Positions 8,220 to 16,689 of a stretch of 35,166 nucleotides of DNA are shown here, piece after piece. The notes under the pieces were generated by a model that worked only from the letters and a program-made list of their open reading frames with translations, did not search any database and was not told where the DNA came from. This stretch comes from Piscibacillus sp052246295 (lineage in GTDB: Bacteria; Bacillota; Bacilli; Bacillales; Alkalibacillaceae), in assembly GCA_052246295.1 (NCBI GenBank), contig JBQQCO010000025.1; one strand, given 5' to 3'. Numbering within the stretch: the stretch's first letter is position 1; each line of letters starts with the position of its first letter. Position numbers and translations under genes: made by a program.

Positions 8220-9577
8220 TCGAACATATAAAATCAGTCATTTTATTTCTACTAGTTGCATCTAGTCTTCTATTAACTTATGCCTTATGGACATATCAGC
8301 CTGATTTTGAGCCAATTGAACAGACTGATTACATTGATGAGTCCAAGTTAGATGGTGAAGAACGAACGGTAAGAGAGGTCATCTCACCTAATCAAATTAT
8401 TTTTCATGATTACCAGGTTCATAAACAATTAATTGATAAACAACAAGAACGCGAATTATATGAAGAAATCCTGACTTGGCAATTCACTTCAGAACTACAT
8501 CTGGAGGAAAGTCATGACGTATTAGGTTCATATTTTCAACTAACTGGGTTTGAACAGTTTCAAAGTCTAGAAATTCTTTATCCAGTAGATGTGCCTATGA
8601 ATTTAATCAATCAGCTCTTTGCAGTTAACCTCGAACAAACAAACTGGGGTGACTTAACCTTTAATAGACTATTTCTTCACGTTCAAGAACAAACAAATGA
8701 CGTAAGGGTAGTTTTTGCATCAGACAATGAAGAACAAAATAGCGTATTAGTTGGTGAGATTCAATCTACTAGCGTTTTTGATAGGCTAAAAGATGTCATT
8801 AACCGTCAAGAAGGAATCGTGCAATTAAATAGTTATGACTTTGGTAGTGGCGTACCAATCTATTTACCTATTCAAGAGATTCCTGTCACAAGCCATGCGT
8901 TATTAACAGATAATATTGATCCAATTTTAATGCGTAATGCATTATTTAGAGACCCATCAGTGGTCAGAACGACATCATCTAATCCGTTAAATGAAAGCAT
9001 TCACTATACTGATGGTACACGAGCGTTAAAGACGTATAGTGTGTTTAATGATCAAGATGAACGGATGGAGTTCATAAACCCATTATCTTCAGAAACTGAA
9101 CCGTCAGAAACAATGGATATGATTCGTCGTAGTTTAAGTTTAACCAATGACCATTTAGGTTGGACCAATGATTTCATTCTAGATGATATTCAAGAAAGAC
9201 CGTTAAGTTCAGTATTATATCGGATGTATTTTAACAACTATCCGATTTATGATGAAATGAACTATACTGTAATGGAACAAGTGTGGGGGAATAATGAACT
9301 TAATAAGTTAAAACGTCCGTTATTCAAAATTAATAATATTACTTATGAGAGAACTACGTTACCTTCAGGAGATGCTGTCTACGAAACATTACAGAATGTC
9401 AATAACATTTCATTAAGTTCAATTGAACAAGTGCGAGTTGGTTATACATTAACGACAAGACCAAACTCAACGTCGAATGTACTATCACTAGAGCCAGAAT
9501 GGTATATTAAATTATCTAACTCATGGCTGCCACTAAGTGCTTATAGCGATCAGCTTATGAACCAAGGGGTTGAATAG
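8216..9577 (+). CDS. walH: WalK regulator WalH (YycH family)
   Basis: A single N-terminal membrane helix (about residues 4-24, I-K-S-V-I-L-F-L-L-V-A-S-S) is followed by a large extracytoplasmic region. The family restrains WalK through contacts in the membrane together with WalI. The call rests on the gene order walK-walH-walI-walJ, the 453-aa length and the one-TM architecture; the sequence itself is poorly conserved in this family. The start overlaps the walK stop by four bases, with a purine-rich GAGGGGG before it. Confidence 0.93.
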   Translation: MIEHIKSVILFLLVASSLLLTYALWTYQPDFEPIEQTDYIDESKLDGEERTVREVISPNQIIFHDYQVHKQLIDKQQERELYEEILTWQFTSELHLEESHDVLGSYFQLTGFEQFQSLEILYPVDVPMNLINQLFAVNLEQTNWGDLTFNRLFLHVQEQTNDVRVVFASDNEEQNSVLVGEIQSTSVFDRLKDVINRQEGIVQLNSYDFGSGVPIYLPIQEIPVTSHALLTDNIDPILMRNALFRDPSVVRTTSSNPLNESIHYTDGTRALKTYSVFNDQDERMEFINPLSSETEPSETMDMIRRSLSLTNDHLGWTNDFILDDIQERPLSSVLYRMYFNNYPIYDEMNYTVMEQVWGNNELNKLKRPLFKINNITYERTTLPSGDAVYETLQNVNNISLSSIEQVRVGYTLTTRPNSTSNVLSLEPEWYIKLSNSWLPLSAYSDQLMNQGVE

Positions 9578-9578
9578 T

Positions 9579-10487
9579 TTGCAATGGGGCCAAATTAAAA
9601 CTATATTCATCATAAGCTTCTTGGTGTTAAATTTATTTTTAGTCCAAGAGTTTTTAGAAAAAATCGAAACAAGCAATTATGACCCACTAGAAAAACAATC
9701 ACCAGTTGAGGAACAGTTATCAGAGTATGGAATTACGTATGATTTACCTGAAAAAGGTCAAAAGGAATCGTATGTATCAGCTCCAAGATATACGTTAACT
9801 GAAGAAGATTTGCTCGCAATTGAAGAGGCATCTGATAATCAACAGATTGGGTTAACCTCCAGTCAAAATGAAGTACTTCCATTAGAAGATGTACTTGATG
9901 GTGAACCATCTATTTTTAACATGGAAGTCATTGCAAGTGAATTTATTGAACCATTGTCCTTAGATTTAGAAAATGATTTAAATGAATCAATAGAATCCAT
10001 CAAATCACAGGTATTCAAAGGCGATTCATACGTTTTTTGGGATTATTATGAAGATGAACAAGTTCTGTTATTTTTCCAAAGACAGAATGAAAAGACGGTT
10101 TATTTTAATGAATCAGCAACATTAATTGTGTTGTTAAATGAAGAAGGAGACGCCATCCAGTATAGACAAACGATGCTAGACGAACTTGAGGACCGTCCTG
10201 ATGAACAGACTGTAACGGACCCCATCAATGCAGTTTTTAGCGTTTGGACAAACACCGTCATTCCTTCAGACAGCCATGTAACACTAGACTTGGGTTACCA
10301 AACATTGGTGCCACTAGATGATGGAGTACAAGTATTTGTCCCGACATGGGATGTTATCGTAAATGAAGAGGATCATTTCTTTGTCAATGCCATGGAAGGT
10401 CAATTCGTATCACATGATGAAGAAAAGTTCGTCACAGAGAGAAAAGAAGCTTTAAAGAGAGAAATACAAGATTTAATATCGGAGTGA
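9579..10487 (+). CDS. walI: WalK regulator WalI (YycI family)
   Basis: An N-terminal membrane helix (I-F-I-I-S-F-L-V-L-N-L-F-L-V) is followed by an extracytoplasmic domain. It forms a complex with WalH that tunes WalK. I place the start at TTG 9579, one base after the walH stop: AAGGGGT at 9564-9570 is correctly spaced to it and the product begins M-Q-W-G-Q-I-K-T-I-F-I, close to Bacillus YycI. The open frame extends to another TTG at 9570, which overlaps the ribosome binding site. The product is 302 aa. Confidence 0.92.
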   Translation: MQWGQIKTIFIISFLVLNLFLVQEFLEKIETSNYDPLEKQSPVEEQLSEYGITYDLPEKGQKESYVSAPRYTLTEEDLLAIEEASDNQQIGLTSSQNEVLPLEDVLDGEPSIFNMEVIASEFIEPLSLDLENDLNESIESIKSQVFKGDSYVFWDYYEDEQVLLFFQRQNEKTVYFNESATLIVLLNEEGDAIQYRQTMLDELEDRPDEQTVTDPINAVFSVWTNTVIPSDSHVTLDLGYQTLVPLDDGVQVFVPTWDVIVNEEDHFFVNAMEGQFVSHDEEKFVTERKEALKREIQDLISE

Positions 10488-10494
10488 GACAAAC

Positions 10495-11289
10495 ATGACA
10501 CTGCAATTTAGTGTTCTAGCATCAGGGAGTACGGGGAACGCCTTCTATATAGGAACAAACAAAACCAAATTATTAGTCGATGCGGGGTTAAGTGGTAAGA
10601 AAGTAGAGCAATTACTAACTGACGTTGAAATTAACCCTCATGAACTAGACGGAATTTTAGTTACCCATGAACATAGTGATCATATTAAAGGTGTCGGGAT
10701 TGTCGCACGACGCTTTAACTTACCGATTTATGCCAATGAGAAAACGTGGAGTGCCATGGAGCCTCATATAGGAAAACTAAGCTCCGAACAGAAATTTCAA
10801 TTTGATATGGAGTGCGTAAAAACTTTTGGTGATATCGATGTGGAGAGCTTCGGTGTTTCTCATGACGCGATCGATCCAATGTTTTATGTTTTTCATCATG
10901 AAGGTAAGAAAGTTTCCGTATTAACAGATACAGGTTATGTATCTGAACGTATGAAAAAAACAGTAGAAAACTCAAACGCAATTTTGTTTGAATCAAACCA
11001 TGATGTCGGGATGTTGCAAATGGGTGGATATCCTTGGAACATTAAGCGTAGAATATTAAGTGACAAAGGACATGTTTCAAACGAGGATGCGGCCATAGCC
11101 ATGCTAGATGTCATTGGAGATCAGACAAAGCATATTTATTTAGGGCACTTAAGCCAAGATAATAACATGATAGACCTTGCAAGAATGAGCGTCGAGCAAA
11201 TCCTTAAGAAACATGATGTTGGAGTTGGCGAACAACTGACATTAGAAGATACGAGTCCAACTAAACCAACGCCTATGTGTTACATTTAA
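10495..11289 (+). CDS. walJ: Metallo-beta-lactamase-fold hydrolase WalJ (YycJ)
   Basis: Cytoplasmic metallo-beta-lactamase-fold protein of the wal operon. The metal-binding motif T-H-E-H-S-D-H is intact (about residues 58-64), and later ligands are seen in L-T-D-T-G-Y and Y-L-G-H-L-S. The family is reported as a DNA exonuclease or as affecting coordination of cell division with replication; the sequence does not settle the substrate. It has 264 aa and a start preceded by GGAGTGAG. It is the last short-spaced gene of the walRKHIJ operon. Confidence 0.95.
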   Translation: MTLQFSVLASGSTGNAFYIGTNKTKLLVDAGLSGKKVEQLLTDVEINPHELDGILVTHEHSDHIKGVGIVARRFNLPIYANEKTWSAMEPHIGKLSSEQKFQFDMECVKTFGDIDVESFGVSHDAIDPMFYVFHHEGKKVSVLTDTGYVSERMKKTVENSNAILFESNHDVGMLQMGGYPWNIKRRILSDKGHVSNEDAAIAMLDVIGDQTKHIYLGHLSQDNNMIDLARMSVEQILKKHDVGVGEQLTLEDTSPTKPTPMCYI

Positions 11290-11315
11290 TTACTAGATAT
11301 AGTGAGGTGTCATTC

Positions 11316-12518
11316 ATGGGTTATTACGATGATCATATGAGAAGTGACAAACAAAAACGGAGCTGGCTCATGCCTACTATCATCGGAGCTCTATTAGGTG
11401 CAGTTCTTATTTTATTATCATTACCGATTTTAGTACAAGCTAACTTATTACCTTATGAACTAAGCGAGGAAACACAAGAATCAACCCAGTCAACTCCTTC
11501 TGGTGATGGAGAGAATAAACAAATTAATGTTGAACTAAATTCACAAATCACAGAAGTGGTTGAAAACGTTTCAAACACAGTTGTTGGTGTAGTAAATATT
11601 AAACAACAAAGTATCTTTGGACAATCAGAATCGCAGCAAGGTGGTGTAGGTTCAGGGGTTGTTTATAAACAGGCCGGTGATTCCGCTTATATCGTAACTA
11701 ACTTCCACGTTATTCAAGGTGCTGACTCTGTAGAAGTCGTGTTTTCGGATGAAGAACAAGTAGAAGCGGAAGTTATCGGTGGCGATGTATATACCGACTT
11801 AGCCGTACTAAAGATCGATGCTCAACATATTGATCAAGTCATTGAATTAGGTAGCTCAGATAATCTAAAAGTTGGAGAACCAGTTTTAGCCATTGGGAAC
11901 CCACTTGGCCTTCAATTTGCGGGGTCTGTAACGCAAGGAATTATTAGTGGTAAAGATCGACTCATCCCACAAGACTTTAATGGTGATGGAAATATCGACT
12001 GGCAATCAGAAGTTATCCAAACTGATGCAGCCATTAATCCAGGTAACTCAGGGGGAGCGTTAGTAAACATGGACGGCCAATTAATTGGGATTAACTCTAT
12101 GAAGTATGCCTCAACTGAGTTAGAAGGATTAGGATTTGCTATTCCAATTGACATTGCTCGTCCACTGATTGAAGACTTAGAAGAAGATGGCTCGGTTACT
12201 CGTGCCTATATGGGTGTAGAAATCTTCTCGTTGTCAGATGTACCACAGTATCACTGGCAGAACACATTAAATTTACCAAATGATGTAGAACATGGTGTAA
12301 TTGTCGACGGTGTTGAACGAATGTCACCAGCCGATCAAGCAGGATTAGAACAGTATGATGTCATCGTTAAGATGGGTGATACAGAAATCAGGAACGTTCT
12401 TGAGTTAAGACAATATCTATTCACTGAAGTTGGTCCTGGTGATGAAGTTACAGTATCGTTTTATAGAGACGGTGAACTTCAAGAAACAACAATCACACTC
12501 GTTGCACAAAGTAACTAA
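11316..12518 (+). CDS. htrC: HtrA-like membrane-anchored serine protease (HtrC/YycK type)
   Basis: S1C-family quality-control protease facing the cell envelope. The N-terminal cytoplasmic stub is followed by one TM helix (about 18-42, P-T-I-I-G-A-L-L-G-A-V-L-I-L-L). The trypsin-like domain has the triad H131 (T-N-F-H-V-I-Q-G), D161 (Y-T-D-L-A-V-L) and S245 (G-N-S-G-G-A-L), and a PDZ domain lies at about 295-395. ATG at 11316 with GAGGTG upstream gives 400 aa; the open frame reaches back into walJ without a ribosome binding site. Linkage to the wal operon is conserved in Bacillus. A strong terminator follows. Confidence 0.95.
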   Translation: MGYYDDHMRSDKQKRSWLMPTIIGALLGAVLILLSLPILVQANLLPYELSEETQESTQSTPSGDGENKQINVELNSQITEVVENVSNTVVGVVNIKQQSIFGQSESQQGGVGSGVVYKQAGDSAYIVTNFHVIQGADSVEVVFSDEEQVEAEVIGGDVYTDLAVLKIDAQHIDQVIELGSSDNLKVGEPVLAIGNPLGLQFAGSVTQGIISGKDRLIPQDFNGDGNIDWQSEVIQTDAAINPGNSGGALVNMDGQLIGINSMKYASTELEGLGFAIPIDIARPLIEDLEEDGSVTRAYMGVEIFSLSDVPQYHWQNTLNLPNDVEHGVIVDGVERMSPADQAGLEQYDVIVKMGDTEIRNVLELRQYLFTEVGPGDEVTVSFYRDGELQETTITLVAQSN

Positions 12519-12523
12519 ACATG

Positions 12524-12556
12524 AAACTCCGCTCGGGATTCTGAGCGGAGTTTTTT
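12524..12556 (+). terminator. Strong terminator closing the wal/htrC operon
   Basis: AAACTCCGCTC / GAGCGGAGTTT, a perfect GC-rich stem followed by six T residues. Confidence 0.93.
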
Positions 12557-12569
12557 AGTAGTGAGTAAG

Positions 12570-12777
12570 TTATGCACAGAATTAAGCTAGTTATGCACAA
12601 ATTGTGAGTAAATATTTAAATAAAAAGCATATATTGTGTCAAGAAAAATTATATTTACTAAATACGAGGCGAACATATGTTGATATGTTGATAAACTTGT
12701 GGATAAGTGGCGTTTTTGTAGATAAGTTACAAGTTATTAACGTATAATAGCGAAATACACACAACAATTGTGGATAT
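12570..12777. promoter_or_regulatory. DnaA-box cluster upstream of rlmH
   Basis: Three perfect 9-mers of the form TTATNCACA lie in the gap: 12570-12578 (+), 12591-12599 (+) and 12698-12706 (-). The first two are exactly 21 bases apart. One-mismatch boxes are at 12717-12725 (-) and 12769-12777 (-). Two more perfect TTATCCACA sites lie inside rlmH at 13021-13029 and 13215-13223. The interval 12557-12822 holds no gene. Confidence 0.65.
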
Positions 12778-12822
12778 TTTTGATAAAATTGTGGATGGAA
12801 GTGGTTGAAGGAGGAACTACAT

Positions 12823-13302
12823 ATGGATATCAAGATTATTTCAGTCGGAAAACTTAAAGAAAAATATTTAAAACAAGGAATTGAAGAGTATCTTAAGCGG
12901 CTAAAACCCTATGCAAAGGTCAAAATAGAAGAAGTACCAGATGAACACGCGCCCGAGAGTTTGAGCGATGCAGATAAAGAAGACATGAAAAACAAAGAAG
13001 GGCAGAAGATTCTCAACAAATTATCCACAGATACGTATGTGATTACCTTAGAAATAGAAGGCAAGATGTTAACATCCGAAGCCTTTGCAAAGAAGTTGGA
13101 CGAGCTTGCGACGTATGGCAAAAGTAAGATCGCGTTTGTGATAGGTGGTTCGTTAGGGTTAAGTGATGATGTGAAAAGCAGAAGTGATTTCGCGATTTCG
13201 TTTAGCAAAATGACTTATCCACACCAGTTGATGAGGCTGGTGTTGTTGGAGCAGGTGTATAGGGGGTTTAAGATTAATCGGGGTGAACCGTATCATAAAT
13301 AG
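12823..13302 (+). CDS. rlmH: 23S rRNA (pseudouridine1915-N3)-methyltransferase RlmH (YydA/OrfX)
   Basis: SPOUT-class methyltransferase that modifies pseudouridine 1915 in helix 69 of 23S rRNA. The 159-aa length is exact for the family. The knot region has the S-adenosylmethionine loop F-V-I-G-G-S-L-G-L, and the C-terminus Y-R-G-F-K-I-N-R-G-E-P-Y-H-K is the conserved tail. ATG at 12823 has AAGGAGG upstream. Its last codons are the known attachment site of SCC elements in staphylococci. A diverged second copy of that tail lies at 23411-23437, so the gene appears to have kept its reading frame after an insertion at its 3' end. Two perfect DnaA boxes lie within the gene. Confidence 0.98.
   Translation: MDIKIISVGKLKEKYLKQGIEEYLKRLKPYAKVKIEEVPDEHAPESLSDADKEDMKNKEGQKILNKLSTDTYVITLEIEGKMLTSEAFAKKLDELATYGKSKIAFVIGGSLGLSDDVKSRSDFAISFSKMTYPHQLMRLVLLEQVYRGFKINRGEPYHK
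13276..13302 (+). repeat. attL-like site: 3' end of rlmH
   Basis: Last nine codons, encoding N-R-G-E-P-Y-H-K-stop. GAACCGTATCATAAATAG is the counterpart of the staphylococcal SCC attB (GCATATCATAAATGA region of orfX). It matches 23411-23437 at 21 of 27 bases, and at 17 of 19 over TGAACCGTA...AAATAG. Confidence 0.7.
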
Positions 13303-13324
13303 AGGCGAATACCTGGTTTTCTGT

Positions 13325-13330
13325 TAAAAT
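13325..13330 (+). promoter_or_regulatory. Possible extended -10 promoter of hsdMSR
   Basis: TAAAAT is preceded by TGT (extended -10 pattern), 36 bases before the hsdM start. No good -35 is present. The signal lies just inside the island, so the operon would bring its own promoter. Confidence 0.35.
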
Positions 13331-13366
13331 AGTTGTTAGGTTGATTGATTTAGGAGGAGAATAGCA

Positions 13367-15376
13367 ATGAACAATTTTAATGATAAAGTCAATTTTATAT
13401 GGTCAATAGCTGAAATCTTAAGAGGACCTTATAAAAAAGAAGATTATGGTAAAGTGGTTTTGCCCATGGCAGTCTTAAGACGCTTTGACTGTGTGTTAGA
13501 AGAAACTAAGGAAGATGTATTATCTCGATATGAGCAATATAAACATCTTCCTGAAGAGTCACGTGACGAGATTTTAAATCGAACATCGAAACAGAAGTTT
13601 AATAATGTTAGTAAATATGATTTTCAAAAACTATTAAGTGATTCAGACAACATTGCTGATAATTTACGAGATTACATAAATGGCTTTTCGCAAACGGCAA
13701 GAGACATTATCGACTATTTTAACTTTGATACACAAATCGAAAAAATGGACCGAAATGACTTGCTATATCTTGTCGTCAAACGGTTCAGTGAGATTGATTT
13801 ACATCCTGAAACAGTATCAAATATAGAAATGGGTTATATTTTCGAAGAACTGATTAGACGCTTCAACGAACACGCTGAAGCTGGGGACCACTACACGCCA
13901 AGAGAAGTTATACGGCTAATGTGCCATCTGTTGTTCCTTAACGATGATGAGGTGTTCACAACCGAAGGAATCACTAAGACGTTATATGACCCTTGTGCAG
14001 GTACTGGTGGAATGGGTTCAGTTGCTTCAGAATATATTCGTGAGCATAATCCCTCTGCTAGCTTAAAGTTTTTTGGTCAAGAATTTAATGAAGAATCATA
14101 TGCAATATGTAAAGCTGACGTACTCATTAAAGGTGAAGAAGCCAAAAATCTTGCATTTGGAAATACATTGTCTCAAGATCAGTTCTCGAATCAAAAGTTT
14201 GATTATTTATTAACTAATCCACCATTTGGGGTGGAATGGAAGCCTGTCAAAAAGGCAGTAACAGATGAATACGAGAACCAAGGTTATAATGGACGCTTTG
14301 GTGCTGGTCTTCCAAGGATTAATGATGGTCAGCTACTGTTCCTGCAACATTTAGTGTCGAAAATGAAGCCTGTATCAGAGGAAAACCCCAATGGTTCACG
14401 TATAGCCATCGTTTTTAATGGAAGTCCTTTGTTTACAGGAGATGCAGGATCTGGAGAAAGCAATATACGTAAATATTTAATTGAGCACGATTTAGTGGAA
14501 GGCATTGTGGCTTTGCCTGACCAAATGTTTTATAACACGGGCATATCCACTTATATATGGATTCTGACGAATAATAAGCCAGCTAATCGAAAAGGAAAAA
14601 TTCAATTAGTTGATGGTACGAAGTTTTATAAGAAGATGAAGAAAAGTTTGGGTCAAAAACGTCATGAATTAGATGAAGCGGATATTAATAAGATCACACA
14701 GCTTTACGGAGAATTTAGTGAAAATGAATATAGCAAAATCTTTGATAATGAAGACTTTGGTTATCGAAAAGTCACTATTGAAAGACCGTTACGTTTGAAC
14801 TTCAAGGTGGATGAAGATCGCATTCATCGTCTCAATGATGAAAAAGCATTTCAGAATTTGGTTAAATCTAAGAAAAAAGGTGAAGCGGGAATAAAAGAAG
14901 TTGAAGAAGGGGAAAAGCTACAACAAGAAATTGTTAGGGTTCTTCACGGATTAGCAAGCGATGAACTATACAAAAACCGTGAAGAATTCGAGAAAATACT
15001 TAACAATGCCTTTAAGTATGCAAACATTAAATTGAATGCTACCTTAAAAAAGGCAGTTTTATCAGCACTATCAGAAAAAGATGAAACTGCTGATATTTGT
15101 ACAGATAAAAAAGGCAACCCTGAACCAGATCCAGACCTAAGAGATACGGAAAACATTCCTTTAAAAGAAAACATCCATGATTATTTTGAACGTGAAGTAA
15201 AACCTCATGTACCAAATGCGTGGATGGGTGAGGAAAGTATCAAAATTGGCTATGAGATTCCGTTCACCAGACACTTTTATCAATACACAAAACTGAGAAG
15301 TTCAGAGGAAATCTCAAATGAAATACGTGAATTAGAAGAAAGCATTATGGATAAGTTGAAGAAGGTGATGGGGTGA
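13367..15376 (+). CDS. hsdM: Type I restriction-modification system, methyltransferase subunit HsdM
   Basis: N6-adenine DNA methyltransferase subunit; with HsdS it forms the modification enzyme and with HsdR also the restriction complex. The N-terminal helical HsdM_N domain spans about 1-150. The N6_Mtase domain has motif I D-P-C-A-G-T-G-G-M-G (208-217) and catalytic motif IV N-P-P-F (284-287). The 669 aa include a C-terminal extension of about 180 residues that is helical and probably contacts HsdS. The start has a strong GGAGGAG. The stop overlaps the hsdS ATG in TGATG, and the three hsd genes form one operon. It begins only 65 bases from the rlmH stop. Confidence 0.96.
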   Translation: MNNFNDKVNFIWSIAEILRGPYKKEDYGKVVLPMAVLRRFDCVLEETKEDVLSRYEQYKHLPEESRDEILNRTSKQKFNNVSKYDFQKLLSDSDNIADNLRDYINGFSQTARDIIDYFNFDTQIEKMDRNDLLYLVVKRFSEIDLHPETVSNIEMGYIFEELIRRFNEHAEAGDHYTPREVIRLMCHLLFLNDDEVFTTEGITKTLYDPCAGTGGMGSVASEYIREHNPSASLKFFGQEFNEESYAICKADVLIKGEEAKNLAFGNTLSQDQFSNQKFDYLLTNPPFGVEWKPVKKAVTDEYENQGYNGRFGAGLPRINDGQLLFLQHLVSKMKPVSEENPNGSRIAIVFNGSPLFTGDAGSGESNIRKYLIEHDLVEGIVALPDQMFYNTGISTYIWILTNNKPANRKGKIQLVDGTKFYKKMKKSLGQKRHELDEADINKITQLYGEFSENEYSKIFDNEDFGYRKVTIERPLRLNFKVDEDRIHRLNDEKAFQNLVKSKKKGEAGIKEVEEGEKLQQEIVRVLHGLASDELYKNREEFEKILNNAFKYANIKLNATLKKAVLSALSEKDETADICTDKKGNPEPDPDLRDTENIPLKENIHDYFEREVKPHVPNAWMGEESIKIGYEIPFTRHFYQYTKLRSSEEISNEIRELEESIMDKLKKVMG

Positions 15377-16689
15377 TGGAAGAATTAAAAAAGTATACAT
15401 CTTTTATAGATAGTGAAATAGAGTGGTTGGGTGAAATTCCAAATTCATGGAATCTAATTAAATTAAAATATCTTTGTATGATAGATACAGGGAGTAAAGA
15501 TACACAAGACAAAAAGGAAAATGGAAAGTATCCGTTATTTGTGAGAGCTGACACTGTCGAAGGTATTGATGAATTCACTCATGATGAAGAGGCTGTTATG
15601 ACTGCGGGTGACGGTGTAGGTGTCGGTAGAGTTTTTCATTATTACAATGGGAAATTTTCAGCCCATCAAAGAGTGTATGTGTTTACAAAATTCAGTAACA
15701 TTGTTGCTAAGTATTTATATTATTATTTGAAATCAAACTTAGCTTTTGAAGTTTTGAGAGTAAATGCAAAGTCAACAGTTGATTCATTAAGAAGACCGAT
15801 GTTAGCCGAATTCCTAATTGCTCTTCCATCTATAGAAGAACAAAGAAAAATAGCTGATTTCCTCGATCAAAAAACATCCGAGATTGATGACTTAATTGCT
15901 GATAAAGAACGTTTAATTGAGCTTTTAGAGGAAAAAAGGCAAGCTGTTATAACAGAAGCAGTGACAAAAGGGTTAGACCCTGGAGTTGAGGTGAAGGATT
16001 CGGGTATAGAGTGGTTAAGTAGTATACCAAGGTGGTGGACCACCACAAAAATAAAAGCAGTATCTGAAGTGCGAAATAGCAATGTAGATAAAAAATCATC
16101 AGAAAATGAAACCCCAGTGAAATTGTGCAATTATGTAGATGTTTATTACAATAATGAAATAACCAATGAACTTAATTTTATGTCAGCTACAGCAAAACCA
16201 GAACAAATAAACACTTTTTCACTAAAGAAAGATGATGTAATAATAACAAAAGATTCTGAGTCGCCTGATGATATTGCTGTTCCTGCATGGGTCCAAAGAG
16301 ATTTAGATGGTGTGGTTTGTGGATATCATTTGTCCATGTTGAGACCTAAAAAACTTGAAATAGAAGGTAAATACCTTTTTTATTCGCTTATTAGCAATGG
16401 TATTAAAGATCAATTTCAAATAAGTGCTAATGGCGTAACACGATTCGGGTTATCCATTCACGCTATTAAAAATGCAATTGTTCCATTACCACCTATAAAT
16501 GAGCAGAGGGAAATCATAAATCACATAGATAAAATAAATTCTGATATTGACATAATTATGGAATCTACAAAAGTTCAAATAAATAAACTAAAAGAATACC
16601 GCCAATCTCTTATCTATGAAGCGGTTACTGGAAAAATAGATGTACGTGATTATCCACTGGAAAGAAAGGAGGAAGCATATGTCGATTGA
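15376..16689 (+). CDS. hsdS: Type I restriction-modification system, specificity subunit HsdS
   Basis: Determines the bipartite DNA target of the complex. There are two target-recognition domains (about 10-155 and 205-370), each followed by a conserved helical spacer: P-S-I-E-E-Q-R-K-I-A-D-F-L and P-P-I-N-E-Q-R-E-I-I-N-H-I, both continuing into long coiled coils. Each TRD starts with a similar motif, S-E-I-E-W-L-G-E-I-P and S-G-I-E-W-L-S-S-I-P, the usual internal duplication. The length of 437 aa is intact. ATG at 15376 overlaps the hsdM stop; an adjacent GTG at 15373 is also possible. The recognised sequence cannot be read from the protein. Confidence 0.95.
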   Translation: MEELKKYTSFIDSEIEWLGEIPNSWNLIKLKYLCMIDTGSKDTQDKKENGKYPLFVRADTVEGIDEFTHDEEAVMTAGDGVGVGRVFHYYNGKFSAHQRVYVFTKFSNIVAKYLYYYLKSNLAFEVLRVNAKSTVDSLRRPMLAEFLIALPSIEEQRKIADFLDQKTSEIDDLIADKERLIELLEEKRQAVITEAVTKGLDPGVEVKDSGIEWLSSIPRWWTTTKIKAVSEVRNSNVDKKSSENETPVKLCNYVDVYYNNEITNELNFMSATAKPEQINTFSLKKDDVIITKDSESPDDIAVPAWVQRDLDGVVCGYHLSMLRPKKLEIEGKYLFYSLISNGIKDQFQISANGVTRFGLSIHAIKNAIVPLPPINEQREIINHIDKINSDIDIIMESTKVQINKLKEYRQSLIYEAVTGKIDVRDYPLERKEEAYVD

